A stretch of DNA of 64,000 bases from the NCBI GenBank assembly GCA_944388145.1, contig CALXHQ010000005.1:107495-171494 (forward strand), in the 5' to 3' direction. A program made the translations under genes and the position numbers. The DNA comes from an uncultured Gemmiger sp. GTDB taxonomy: Bacteria; Bacillota; Clostridia; Oscillospirales; Ruminococcaceae. The notes under the pieces were generated by a model. That model saw only the letters and a program-made list of their open reading frames with translations, was not told the origin of the DNA and did no database searches. This document shows positions 7,865 to 16,523 of the stretch, in pieces; the stretch's first letter is position 1, and each line of letters starts with the position of its first letter.

Positions 7865-9385
7865 TTGGCAAACAAAAGTTCGCTGGAGAAAAAGACCGGC
7901 GGTATCCTGGGCGCAATCGAGCGCGTGGGCAACGCCCTGCCCTCCCCCTTCATCCTGTTTGTGTGGCTGGTGGTCATCCTGATTGTGCTGACGGCCGTTC
8001 TGGCTGCCTTCGGCGTGTCGGCGGTGAACCCCACCACCGGCGAAACGGTCGCCGTGCAGAGCCTGCTGACCCGGGACGGCCTGGTATGGATTTTGGGGTC
8101 GCTGGTCACAAACTTTTCCGGCTTTGCGGCGCTGGGCATCGTTCTGCTTATGCAGATGGCCATTGGCGTAACCGAGGCCAGCGGCCTTTTGCACACTGCT
8201 GTGCGCCGCGCCGTGCTGGGCGTGCCAACCTGGGCGCTGACAGCCGTGGTCATTTTTATCGGCATTAACGGTTCCATCGCGTCGGAGGCGTCCATCGTCT
8301 TTATTCCGCCGCTGGCGGCCGCCGCCTTTTTTGCGGCGGGCAAGCATCCGCTGGCCGGCCTGATTGCCGGCTATGCGGCCACCAATGCCGGTTTTACCGC
8401 CAATGTGATGATTACCTCCACCGACGCCCTGCTTTACGGCGTCACCCAGGAGGCGGCGCAGACGATCGACCCCAACTACACCACCTCGCCCGCCAACAAC
8501 TGGTATTTCATGATTGCGTCCTGCTTTGTGCTGACCATTGTGGGCACACTGGTCAACGACCATATCATTGAGCCGCGGCTGGGCAAGTACACCGGTACCG
8601 AGGTGGACGAGGCCCGCGACGCCACCCCGCTGGAGAAGAAGGCCCTGCGCAATGCCGGCATCTTCACGCTCATTTATATCGCCATCATCCTGATCGGCCT
8701 GATCCCCAAAAACGGCATCCTGCGCGCCGAGGACGGTTCCATCATCAAGGGGCCCTTTGTCACCGGCCTGGTGCCCTTCCTGCTGGCCTACTTTGTGATT
8801 GTGGGCATCGTCTACGGCTTCACCGTCGGCACCTTCAAGAAAGTGGACGACATCCCCCGTGTGATGGCGGAATCGCTGACTTCTCTGACCGGCTACATTG
8901 TGCTGGTGTTCGTCATTGCGCAGTTCATCGCTATTTTCAACTACACCAACCTGGCCATGGTGGTGGCAGTGAACGCCGCCGCCTTCCTGGATACCATCGG
9001 CCTGACCGGTGTGCCGCTGATCCTGGCCATCCTGATCGTGACCACCTTTGTCAACTTCTTTATGACCAGCGGTACCGCCAAGTGGTACATCTTCGCGCCC
9101 ATCTTCGTGCCCATGTTCATGATGCTGGGTTTTGCCCCCGAATTTGCCCAGGCGGTCTACCGCATTGCAGACTCCTGTACCAACCCCATCACCCCCATTT
9201 ATCCGTACCTGCCCATGGTCATCGGCATGGCGGCCAAGTACGACAAGAAGTTCGGCATGGGCAACGTTATCTCGATGATGATCCCCTACTCCTTCGGTTT
9301 TCTGATCGTATGGACGATCTTTGTCATCCTTTGGATGTTCCTGGACCTGCCGCTGGGCCCCGGCGCCTTCGTCTATCTACAGTAA
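7865..9385 (+). CDS. AbgT-family (p-aminobenzoyl-glutamate type) transporter
   Basis: About 506 residues of strongly hydrophobic sequence with a dozen or so membrane segments. Family-like stretches include VGNALPSPFILFVW near the N-terminus, the GSLVTNFSGFAALG re-entrant region, INGSIASEASIVFIPPLAAA and, near the C-terminus, TSGTAKWYIFAPIFVPMFM and SCTNPITPIYPYLPM. AbgT proteins import aminobenzoyl-glutamate or related acyl-amino acids, or export sulfonamides. I chose TTG at 7865 because AGAAAGGA lies 10 nt before it; an in-frame ATG at 7817 lacks a binding site and sits about 17 nt from the expected transcription start. Neighbouring amidohydrolase and carboxypeptidase genes favour uptake of an acylated amino acid or peptide. 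Confidence 0.87.
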   Translation: MANKSSLEKKTGGILGAIERVGNALPSPFILFVWLVVILIVLTAVLAAFGVSAVNPTTGETVAVQSLLTRDGLVWILGSLVTNFSGFAALGIVLLMQMAIGVTEASGLLHTAVRRAVLGVPTWALTAVVIFIGINGSIASEASIVFIPPLAAAAFFAAGKHPLAGLIAGYAATNAGFTANVMITSTDALLYGVTQEAAQTIDPNYTTSPANNWYFMIASCFVLTIVGTLVNDHIIEPRLGKYTGTEVDEARDATPLEKKALRNAGIFTLIYIAIILIGLIPKNGILRAEDGSIIKGPFVTGLVPFLLAYFVIVGIVYGFTVGTFKKVDDIPRVMAESLTSLTGYIVLVFVIAQFIAIFNYTNLAMVVAVNAAAFLDTIGLTGVPLILAILIVTTFVNFFMTSGTAKWYIFAPIFVPMFMMLGFAPEFAQAVYRIADSCTNPITPIYPYLPMVIGMAAKYDKKFGMGNVISMMIPYSFGFLIVWTIFVILWMFLDLPLGPGAFVYLQ

Positions 9386-9408
9386 CCCCTCCCACACAGT
9401 GTTCAAAG

Positions 9409-9438
9409 CGCATAAGGCCGGCCCCCCGGCCTTATGCG
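9409..9438. terminator. Perfect 13-bp hairpin after the transporter gene
   Basis: Arms 9409-9421 and 9426-9438 around a CCCC loop, 24 bp after the stop codon. No T-run follows, so it may be a partial terminator or an RNA-processing/stability hairpin between cistrons rather than a full stop. Confidence 0.55.
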
Positions 9439-9492
9439 TCTATGTGTATCGGCCACAATGGGCAGCGTTTTCACACAGCAAGGAGTTTTTGT

Positions 9493-10764
9493 ATGAAGTA
9501 TCAGAAAATATTGTGCGGGCAGCTGTACGACGGCATCGAGGACCGGCTGAAACCCGGCCAGGAAATTTTGATTGGGGACGACACCATCCTGGAGGTTGGC
9601 CCCCACACCGCCGCCCCCGCCGGCTGCCGGGTCATCGACCTGTCCGCCCTGACGGTGACCCCCGGCATGATCGACGCACACGTTCACGCCTCCTTCTTTG
9701 ACTGGCGGGAGATCGACAGGGACGTGGTCTACTATTCCGACGGGATGCGGGCGCTGGCCGCCGCCGAGTGCGCCCGCCGCGCCCTGGCCGGCGGTTTTAC
9801 CACCATCCGGCATGTGGGCTGGTTCCGGCAGGACTATGTGCTGGATGTCAAGCGCGCCATCAACGCCGGATTCATCCAGGGGTCCCGCATGGTGGTGGCG
9901 CCCCACTTTCTCTGCGCGCCCGGCAGCCATGGCGATTCCACCCAAAAGATCGGCGTAAACCCGGTATTGTCCAACTTTCTGGAACAGCAGTACCCCACCA
10001 TGGGCAGCGGAGCGGATTTCTTCCGCAATGCCGTGCGCCATGAGGTCAAGATCGGTGCCGACTTCATCAAGATCATGGCCACCGGCGGCTTTTTCACCCC
10101 CAACGACTCGCCGGAGGACATCCAGCTGGCGGACGATGAGCTGAAGGCCATCATTGACACCGCCCATGCACTGCACACCACCGTCACCGCTCACGCCTAC
10201 ACCAGCGAGCTGGTGGGCAAGCTGGCCGACCTGAACATCGACGGCGTGGAACATGCCTCGCTGGTGGATCGGGAGACCATCCGAAAGCTGGAGGACAAGG
10301 ATATTTATGTGGTGCCCACCTTCTGCCCCTATGACGAGATCGTGCTGCTGGATGAGGAGAAACTGGCACAGAAATCCCCCGAATTCCAGCGCAAGCTGCG
10401 CCATTACCGCGACCAGCTGGTGGAAAGCCGCAGGCTGCTGATCGACAGCAGCCTGCGCCTGGGCTACGGCACCGACCTGGTGGTGGGCTACCAAAACTAC
10501 GAGTGCGGGCGGGAGTACTCGGCCTGGCTGCGCAACGGCGTGGACCCCTACCGCGCGCTGAAAGCCGCCACCGCCGTGAACGCGGGCATTCTGGGGCTGG
10601 CGGACCGCATCGGCACCATCCAGCCGGGCAAGCTGGCCGACCTGGCCGGCTGGCCCCGCGACCTGCTGGGCGACCACACCGCCCTGCTGGACTGCGCGTT
10701 CGTGATGAAGGCGGGACAGGAGTTCCCCGCCCGCTCGATTTTGAAGGAGGAGGAACCGGCATGA
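9493..10764 (+). CDS. Amidohydrolase family metallohydrolase
   Basis: 423 residues of the TIM-barrel amidohydrolase superfamily, in the imidazolonepropionase/prolidase-like branch. Metal-binding residues are recognisable: H63 and H65 (DAHVHA), a carboxylatable lysine K193 (FIKIMATGG), H234 (TAHAYT), H254 (GVEHAS) and the late catalytic aspartate in YGTDLV. The C-terminal GTIQPGKLADL is the usual beta-sandwich return. ATG at 9493 has AAGGAG 8 nt upstream. The gene lies in the same direction behind the AbgT-type transporter and overlaps the M32 carboxypeptidase by 4 bp. It probably hydrolyses an imported N-acyl amino acid or dipeptide, though the exact substrate cannot be read from sequence. 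Confidence 0.85.
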   Translation: MKYQKILCGQLYDGIEDRLKPGQEILIGDDTILEVGPHTAAPAGCRVIDLSALTVTPGMIDAHVHASFFDWREIDRDVVYYSDGMRALAAAECARRALAGGFTTIRHVGWFRQDYVLDVKRAINAGFIQGSRMVVAPHFLCAPGSHGDSTQKIGVNPVLSNFLEQQYPTMGSGADFFRNAVRHEVKIGADFIKIMATGGFFTPNDSPEDIQLADDELKAIIDTAHALHTTVTAHAYTSELVGKLADLNIDGVEHASLVDRETIRKLEDKDIYVVPTFCPYDEIVLLDEEKLAQKSPEFQRKLRHYRDQLVESRRLLIDSSLRLGYGTDLVVGYQNYECGREYSAWLRNGVDPYRALKAATAVNAGILGLADRIGTIQPGKLADLAGWPRDLLGDHTALLDCAFVMKAGQEFPARSILKEEEPA

Positions 10765-12284
10765 CCTATCAGGAACATCTGGAGAGCATTACCCGGATCG
10801 GCCGGGAGTACCGCTACTGCAAGAGCATCGAATCGCTGTTTGAGCTGGACCAGTGGACGATGCTGCCGCCGCTGGGCGGCGACTACCGCCAGCAAACCGC
10901 CGCCTGGGTGGCGCAGCAGAAAAACCACCTCTATCTGACGGAAGAGGCCGCTCGGGAGGAAGCCTACTTTGACGGCGTCTCCCTCGCTGAGATCGAGGAC
11001 CCGGTGGAGCGGGGCATCATCCGCACCTTTTTGTCCCGGCGCCGGATCGCCGCCCGCACCCCGGAGGATCTGCAGCGGCAGTACAACCTGCTGAAGGCCC
11101 GCTGTATGCAGAAATGGAAGGAAGCCCGCGAGGCGAAGGACTACAAAATCTTTATGCCCTGGCTGAAGCAGGCGTTCGATCTGAAAGGGCAGATCGCCCA
11201 GGCCATCAACCCGGACGCCCCCGCCTTTGACACATTGGTCAGCCTGACCGATGAGGGCGCCGCCGTGGGCGAGATCTCGGCCCAGTTCGAGGTGTTGCAA
11301 AAGGGCCTGCGCGCGCTGCTTGCCAAGCTCGCCGGCGGCACAGCCCCCGCAGCGGTGGACTATCCGCAGGGCGACCCGGCGGCCATGTCCGCCTTTGCCC
11401 AGAGCCTGGCGCGGGAGCTGGGTTTTTCCACCGATCTGGGCAGCTTCAACGACCGAGTGGTTCACGGGTTCACCTCCTTTATGGGCCCGCGGGACGCCCG
11501 GGTATCCACCTACCGCAACGGCAGCCACGAGCTGATCTTCACCTGCCTGCACGAGGCCGGCCACGCCATGTACTCCACCGGCAGCAGCCAGCGGCTGATC
11601 GACGCCGGGCTGTGGGGCGGCATCGAGGGTGGCTTCCATGAGGCCATCTCCCGCTTTTACGAGAATATGGTGGGCCGCAGCCGCGCCTACTGGGACTACT
11701 GCTTCCCCAAATTGGCAAAGGCCATCCCCGCGTTCGCCGCCCTGGACCCGGAACAGTTCTATCTGGGCCTGCACCGGGTGCGCCCCACCCTCAAGCGCAT
11801 CGCCTCCGACGAGGTGACGTACAGCCTGCACGCCATTTTGCGGTTTGAGCTGGAGCGCGACTACTTTGCCGGTGCCCTTTGCGCCGAGGACATGGCCGAC
11901 GCCTGGGACCAAAAGTACCGGGAGTATCTGGGCGTGGAGGTGCCGGACGACACCCAGGGCGTCCTTCAGGATATGCATTGGGCCGGCGACTACATCGGCT
12001 ATTTCCAGAGCTATGCGCTGGGCAATATTTACGACGGCCAGATCCTTGCGGCGCTGGAGCGGGACCTGCCTGACTGGCAGCAGGATCTCCGCCGGGGCAA
12101 TTTTGTACCGCTGAACGATTGGATGCGGGAACAGATCTGGCAGTGGGGCTGCTGCTTTACCGCCGGGGAGCTGATCCGGCGGGTGACCGGCAGCAGGTTG
12201 GACGCGCGGCCCTTCCTCACCTACCTAGACCGCAAATACTCCCCCATCTACGGGCTGAAGCCCGGATTGCCGGCAGAGGGCTGA
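10761..12284 (+). CDS. M32-family metallocarboxypeptidase
   Basis: 507 residues, standard for thermostable carboxypeptidase 1-type enzymes, which remove C-terminal residues from peptides in the cytoplasm. The zinc motif HEAGH lies at about 264-268 (CLHEAGHAMYS), and the third-ligand helix reads EAISRFYENMVGRS. DEVTYSLH and GYFQSYALGNIY are further family stretches. ATG at 10761 is preceded by GGAGGAGG and overlaps the amidohydrolase stop (ATGA), so the two genes are translationally coupled. With the transporter it forms a peptide/acyl-amino-acid scavenging unit. No signal peptide. Confidence 0.92.
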   Translation: MTYQEHLESITRIGREYRYCKSIESLFELDQWTMLPPLGGDYRQQTAAWVAQQKNHLYLTEEAAREEAYFDGVSLAEIEDPVERGIIRTFLSRRRIAARTPEDLQRQYNLLKARCMQKWKEAREAKDYKIFMPWLKQAFDLKGQIAQAINPDAPAFDTLVSLTDEGAAVGEISAQFEVLQKGLRALLAKLAGGTAPAAVDYPQGDPAAMSAFAQSLARELGFSTDLGSFNDRVVHGFTSFMGPRDARVSTYRNGSHELIFTCLHEAGHAMYSTGSSQRLIDAGLWGGIEGGFHEAISRFYENMVGRSRAYWDYCFPKLAKAIPAFAALDPEQFYLGLHRVRPTLKRIASDEVTYSLHAILRFELERDYFAGALCAEDMADAWDQKYREYLGVEVPDDTQGVLQDMHWAGDYIGYFQSYALGNIYDGQILAALERDLPDWQQDLRRGNFVPLNDWMREQIWQWGCCFTAGELIRRVTGSRLDARPFLTYLDRKYSPIYGLKPGLPAEG

Positions 12285-12395
12285 GCCCCCCGCGACCCGC
12301 GTTTTACCGTGCTGCCGGGGCGTTTGCAAAAAGAGTACTTTGGAGGGAACCGGTGCACACGGTTTGTTTTGGCAGGTGCGGTTCGGGAGATACTG

Positions 12396-12404
12396 TGATA
12401 TAGT
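12396..12404 (+). promoter_or_regulatory. Extended -10 promoter candidate for the Ntn-hydrolase gene
   Basis: TGA followed by TATAGT (12399-12404) forms an extended -10. No good -35 is seen at 16-18 bp, which extended -10 promoters can do without. It lies 53 bp before the start codon at 12457. Confidence 0.45.
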
Positions 12405-12456
12405 ATAGGCAAAAGGATACCCGCACACCGTTTTTCCACAAAAGGAGGGACCCGCC

Positions 12457-13530
12457 ATGACAACCCCTGTTTCTGCCGGTCTGAACGCCGGCTGCAGCGC
12501 CCTGTCCTGGGATACCGCCGACGGGCTGTGTCTCTGGGGCCGCAACTACGACTTTGACCGCCTGGCCGACGGCGCCGGTATGACCTTTCTGCCCCGGGGC
12601 ACCTGCTACCAGGGGGTGGTGGGACAGCCGACTGCCCCGGCCCCCCACACTTCCCGCTATGCCTGCGCGGGTGTGGGGCTGCTGCTCTCCCCCACACCGG
12701 TGCTGTATGAGGGCATCAACGAGCGGGGCTTGATGGGCGGCCAGCTCTACTACCGGGGCTTTGCGGACTATGCACCGGCGGGCCAGCCGGATGCCCGCAC
12801 ACTGCAGCCGCCGTTTCTCGTCTACCATCTGCTGGCCCAATGCGCCACCGTGGAGGAAGCCGTACAGATGCTGGAAGGAGCGATCTGCCTGGCCGCGCTC
12901 CCCTTCTTTGGCGCTGTGCCGCCGCTGCACTGGGCCTTCCGGGATGCAGGCGGCGAGACCATTGTGGTGGAACCCGACCGGGACGGGCTGCATATCTACC
13001 GCAATACACTGGGCGTAATGACCAACAGTCCCGGCTATCCCTGGCACCGGCTGAACCTGCTGAACTATGCCGGTCTGCGGGACGCCGACTACCCCGAACT
13101 GCAGATGGCCGGCGAGACGCTGGAGCAGTGCTTTTCCGGCAGCGGCATGCAGGGCCTGCCCGGGGACTGGAGTTCCCCCGCCCGGTTTGTGCGCCTTGCC
13201 TTTTTGAAAACACATGCCTTGCCCGGCCGCAATGAGCAGGAGGGTGTCAGCCGGATGTTCCGCCTGTTCGAGAGCGCCGCCTTTCCGCTGGGGCTGGTGC
13301 GTGTCAGTCACCAGAGCCAGGTGACTGAGCTGGACAGCACGGTGCTGCCCTTCGATTACACGGTATACACCACCGTCTACTGTGCTCAGACCCTGCGGGC
13401 GTACTGGACCACCTACGAAAACCAGCGCATCCAGTGCCTGGACCTGGGTGCGCTGAGGAACCGCAGCCAGCCGCTGCACCTGCCGCTGGACCCCGTGCCG
13501 GACATCCTGAACCGTACCCCGGAAGCCTGA
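12457..13530 (+). CDS. Choloylglycine hydrolase family (linear amide C-N) hydrolase, penicillin-V-acylase-like
   Basis: 357 residues of the Ntn-hydrolase family that splits bile salts, penicillin V or acyl-homoserine lactones. Aligned by eye to clostridial bile salt hydrolase, the nucleophile is C13, with R29 and D32 at the same offsets, N190 (GVMTNSP) and the arginine pair in PARFVRLAF. The residue matching BSH Asn82 is Tyr98 (GGQLYYRG), the penicillin V acylase state, so bile salts may not be the main substrate. Twelve residues precede the cysteine, so a short propeptide must be removed autocatalytically, whereas most bile salt hydrolases have Cys2. ATG at 12457 follows AAAGGAGGGA. No export signal is evident. 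Confidence 0.85.
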   Translation: MTTPVSAGLNAGCSALSWDTADGLCLWGRNYDFDRLADGAGMTFLPRGTCYQGVVGQPTAPAPHTSRYACAGVGLLLSPTPVLYEGINERGLMGGQLYYRGFADYAPAGQPDARTLQPPFLVYHLLAQCATVEEAVQMLEGAICLAALPFFGAVPPLHWAFRDAGGETIVVEPDRDGLHIYRNTLGVMTNSPGYPWHRLNLLNYAGLRDADYPELQMAGETLEQCFSGSGMQGLPGDWSSPARFVRLAFLKTHALPGRNEQEGVSRMFRLFESAAFPLGLVRVSHQSQVTELDSTVLPFDYTVYTTVYCAQTLRAYWTTYENQRIQCLDLGALRNRSQPLHLPLDPVPDILNRTPEA

Positions 13531-13563
13531 GCCGGCCGCAGGCATTCTTCGCCAAAACCAATA

Positions 13564-13610
13564 CCGCCGCACCGTGGGAAGTATGCCCGCGGTGCGGCGG
13601 CTGTCTGTTT
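13564..13610 (+). terminator. Intrinsic terminator after the Ntn-hydrolase gene
   Basis: Perfect 11-bp stem (13564-13574 with 13590-13600), 15-nt loop, then CTGTCTGTTTT. It separates the hydrolase from the histidine phosphatase gene. Confidence 0.65.
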
Positions 13611-13776
13611 TAGGGCTTGGCGGCGGCTTGACTTTTCCGCCGGGATTCGGCACTATGATAGTATTCTTTGCATCAATCCGGGGGTATCCGGGGAAATTCC
13701 GGCACATCTGCGCAGTTCCTGCGGGGGCCTGTGCTTCTGGCGGGCCCGATCCCCTCCGAGCCACAGGGAGGAACCA

Positions 13777-14316
13777 ATGGCAGACAAACTGTATTTTACG
13801 CGTCACGGCGAGACATTCTGGAATGTGGAGAACAAGATTTGCGGTGCCACCGACATCGCCCTGACCCCCAAGGGCCGGGCCCAGGCAGCAGCGCTGGGGC
13901 AGCGGCTGCAAAGTGCAGGGCTGCCTATCGACCTGGTGCTGGCCTCGCCCCTGAGCCGCGCCGCTGAGACAGCCCGCATCCTGGCCGAAGCTGCCGGACT
14001 GCCGCTGCAGATTGAGCCGCGGCTGACCGAACAGAACTTTGGCATCTTCGAGGGCACACCCCGGAACGGTGCCGCCTTTCGCGCCGCAAAAGCCCACTTT
14101 GTCAACCGTTTTGGCAGCGGAGAGTCGATGATGCAGATGGCCGCCCGCATCTATCCCCTGCTGGACGAGCTGCGCCGCAGCGGCAAAACCTGCCTGCTGG
14201 TGGCCCACAACGGCATTGCCCGGGTGGTACACAGCTATTTTTTTGATATGACCAACGAGCAGTATGCCGCCTTTGGCATTGGCAACTGCGAACTGCGGGA
14301 GTATGACTTCCGCTGA
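13777..14316 (+). CDS. Histidine phosphatase family protein (phosphoglycerate-mutase-like)
   Basis: 179 residues with the signature FTRHGE (7-12), whose histidine is phosphorylated during catalysis, the second-arginine stretch ASPLSRAAETA, EQNFGIFEG as acid/base loop and VAHNGI carrying the second catalytic histidine. Small proteins of this type include cobalamin phosphatase CobC and broad sugar-phosphate phosphatases, and sequence alone does not choose between them. ATG at 13777 follows GGGAGG. It is transcribed alone, with only 17 bp to the converging alr gene. A loosely promoter-like TTGACT (13628-13633) lies upstream, but its best -10 is 20 bp away. Confidence 0.87.
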   Translation: MADKLYFTRHGETFWNVENKICGATDIALTPKGRAQAAALGQRLQSAGLPIDLVLASPLSRAAETARILAEAAGLPLQIEPRLTEQNFGIFEGTPRNGAAFRAAKAHFVNRFGSGESMMQMAARIYPLLDELRRSGKTCLLVAHNGIARVVHSYFFDMTNEQYAAFGIGNCELREYDFR

Positions 14317-14333
14317 AGGGCGCCCGGGGCCGC

Positions 14334-15506
14334 TCACATCATGTCATAATAGCGCACCTGCGCTGTCCCGCCGCTGAGGTAAAGCCGGGGCACACGGCGG
14401 GCGATACCGCATACGATCTCGTAGCTGATGGTGCCCGCCTTCTCCGCCAGGGTACAGGCGTTGTCGGCGCCGGGGGCAGCGCCCGGACCGAACACCAGCA
14501 CCTCATCCCCGGGCTGTACACCGGGGATCTGGGTTACGTCCACCATGGTTTGGTCCATGCAGACCCGGCCCAGCACCGGGGCCGCCCGGTCCCGGATGGT
14601 CATCACTCCGCGGCCTGAGCACAGCCGGGGATAGCCGTCGGCGTAGCCCACGCTGACCGTGGCCACCCGCACCGGTTTTTCCGCGGTGAAGGTGCGGCCG
14701 TAGCTGACACTCTGGCCCGGCTGTACCCATTTCACATGGGTCACCAGAGCCTTCAGGCGCATCACCGGTTGCAGCATTTCCACAGGGACCTGGCTGCTGG
14801 GCGGCAGACCGTACAGGATGATGCCTGCCCGCACCAGGTCACACCGCCATTGAGGGTGGGTGAGCTGGGCAGCGCTGTTGGCGCAGTGCACCATGCCGAT
14901 GGCAAATCCATCCGCCCGCAGCCGTTCCACCGCACGGTCAAACAGTGCATGCTGCCGGTCGGTATAGGCGATGTCGTCGGGGCGGGTGCTGTCAGCCACC
15001 GCAAAATGCTGGAACGCGCCGGTGACTGCGATGCCCGGCAGGGTACAGCATGCTTCCATCTGGCGGACGGCGGCATCGAAATCGGTGCGCAGGGCAAAGC
15101 CGATGCGCCCCATGCCGGTATCCAGCTTCAGGTGACAGTGAACCACACAACCAGCCCGCACCGCAGCGGCCGAGAGCGCCCGGCCATACTCGATGGAGAA
15201 CAGTGTCTGGGTGATATCCAGTGCGGCCAACTCATCGGCAAACTCCGGCTGGGTGTAACCCAGGATAAGGATCGGCTGCCGGATACCGTGGCGGCGCAGT
15301 TCCCTGGCCTCGGCCAGGCAGCTGACGGCGAAGGCTGCTGCTCCGGCTCGGGATAGGGCATCCGCCACGGCCAAACTGCCGTGGCCGTAGGCGTTGGCCT
15401 TGACCACACAACAGACCGGGCCGCCCACATGGCGGCAAATCCACCGGTAGTTGGATGTGAGGGCGTCGAGATCGATCTCGGCCCAGCAGTGCTTTTCAAA
15501 ACGCAC
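14334..15506 (-). CDS. alr: Alanine racemase
   Basis: About 390 residues, fold-type III PLP enzyme that interconverts L- and D-alanine for peptidoglycan. The PLP lysine is K36 in VVKANAYGHG, the catalytic tyrosine lies in SVSYGRTF, and MGRIGF, VSVGYADGYPR and RVCMDQTMVDVT are family stretches. I prefer the GTG start at 15506 because GGGGAGG lies 8 nt before it. An in-frame ATG at 15527 has only a weak AGG site. It is the last gene of the minus-strand operon that starts at 20289, 75 bp behind an AstE-like gene. This odd location could mean housekeeping use or supply of a D-amino acid to the operon's product. Confidence 0.93.
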   Translation of the reverse strand: MRFEKHCWAEIDLDALTSNYRWICRHVGGPVCCVVKANAYGHGSLAVADALSRAGAAAFAVSCLAEARELRRHGIRQPILILGYTQPEFADELAALDITQTLFSIEYGRALSAAAVRAGCVVHCHLKLDTGMGRIGFALRTDFDAAVRQMEACCTLPGIAVTGAFQHFAVADSTRPDDIAYTDRQHALFDRAVERLRADGFAIGMVHCANSAAQLTHPQWRCDLVRAGIILYGLPPSSQVPVEMLQPVMRLKALVTHVKWVQPGQSVSYGRTFTAEKPVRVATVSVGYADGYPRLCSGRGVMTIRDRAAPVLGRVCMDQTMVDVTQIPGVQPGDEVLVFGPGAAPGADNACTLAEKAGTISYEIVCGIARRVPRLYLSGGTAQVRYYDMM

Positions 15507-15581
15507 GGTGCTCGCCTCCCCTGACATGGTTCACAGGCCTCTGTGTTTTGTCCGGCGCCCTTTTCCGCCGCGGGGTGCCGG

Positions 15582-16523
15582 TTACAGCCGTTCCTCGGGC
15601 AGGATGCGGCAGGCCACCTCGTGGCCGTTGATCAATTGGGCACGGCGGCAGAAAAAGACCCGGCCCCGGCAGCCTGCCCGCAGCTGTTCCAGCATTTGAC
15701 CGGTACAGGGGTTCAGGATCTCGCCCAGCAGCTCATCCTGTTCCACCATATCTCCGGGGCGGCGGCGGTTGATCATGAGGCCGCCTGCGTGGGACAGCAC
15801 ATTGTGCAGCTCGCTCTCCCGCAGGATGCGGGGTTCGCCCGCCGCCGGGAAATACTGGCGGTGCAAAAGCCCCTTCACCGCCAAAAAGCGCAGGATCGAT
15901 TCCACCGCCAGCCGGGCCGCCGCCTCGTCGATGCAATCGGTGGAGGTGCTGTACAGCGAGAAGGCCTGGGTGTTCCAGATCTGCCAGTTGTAGTTCAGCG
16001 TGGTAGTGTCGTAGCTGCGGGGGGTACGCAGCACAATGTAGGGCAGGCCGAAGGCGGCCGCCTCCTCCAGGTGCTGGTAGCCGGTTTCCATCATGCGTAC
16101 ATGGGGCAGATGGTCGCCAGGCAGATAAAAGCTGGTCAGGTGGACGCCGTACCGGTACCCTTCCAGCGCCGCAAAGATGCGGGCCGCAATGCGCTGGGTC
16201 GTCTCCCCCTGGTCATACCCGGGGAACATCCGGTTGATGTCGGTGTTGTCTGCCGCCCAGAACCGGCGCCCCACGTTCATCGAAAACTGGTTGGCGCAGG
16301 GGATGACCAGGATACCGCAGTCCGGTGCCAGTTGGCCTGCCGCCTCGGCCACCTTCATGGCGCGGATTAGCTGACCGCAGATGTACATCTGCTGGATTTC
16401 GTTGCCGCGCAGGGCCCCCATCACCGCAAGGCTTTTGCCCTCCGGGTTGCCAAACCGCCAGGCGCGCACCTGCAGTGCCGGGCGATAGGGGGTGTCGATG
16501 GTAAAAAGGACTTCCTCTTTCAT
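15582..16523 (-). CDS. Succinylglutamate desuccinylase/aspartoacylase-like protein, probable pseudoenzyme
   Basis: 313 residues of the AstE/AspA zinc-deacylase family. The fold is recognisable from DINRMFPG (95-102), GVHLTS with H128, and a C-terminal HlyD-like beta segment. However, the first zinc histidine of the family motif is Arg39 here (GALRGNE), and the position of the general-base glutamate reads IVLRTPRS instead of VVEMG. Two key residues are therefore missing and it is probably catalytically inactive. It follows an intact paralogue with a 4-bp overlap, suggesting a catalytic/non-catalytic pair. ATG at 16523 has GGGGAGG upstream. Confidence 0.82.
   Translation of the reverse strand: MKEEVLFTIDTPYRPALQVRAWRFGNPEGKSLAVMGALRGNEIQQMYICGQLIRAMKVAEAAGQLAPDCGILVIPCANQFSMNVGRRFWAADNTDINRMFPGYDQGETTQRIAARIFAALEGYRYGVHLTSFYLPGDHLPHVRMMETGYQHLEEAAAFGLPYIVLRTPRSYDTTTLNYNWQIWNTQAFSLYSTSTDCIDEAAARLAVESILRFLAVKGLLHRQYFPAAGEPRILRESELHNVLSHAGGLMINRRRPGDMVEQDELLGEILNPCTGQMLEQLRAGCRGRVFFCRRAQLINGHEVACRILPEERL

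Noticed and set aside
13628-13664. Promoter for the histidine phosphatase gene (TTGACT with TATGAT)
   Set aside because: The spacing is 20 bp, outside the usual 16-18; kept only as a remark.
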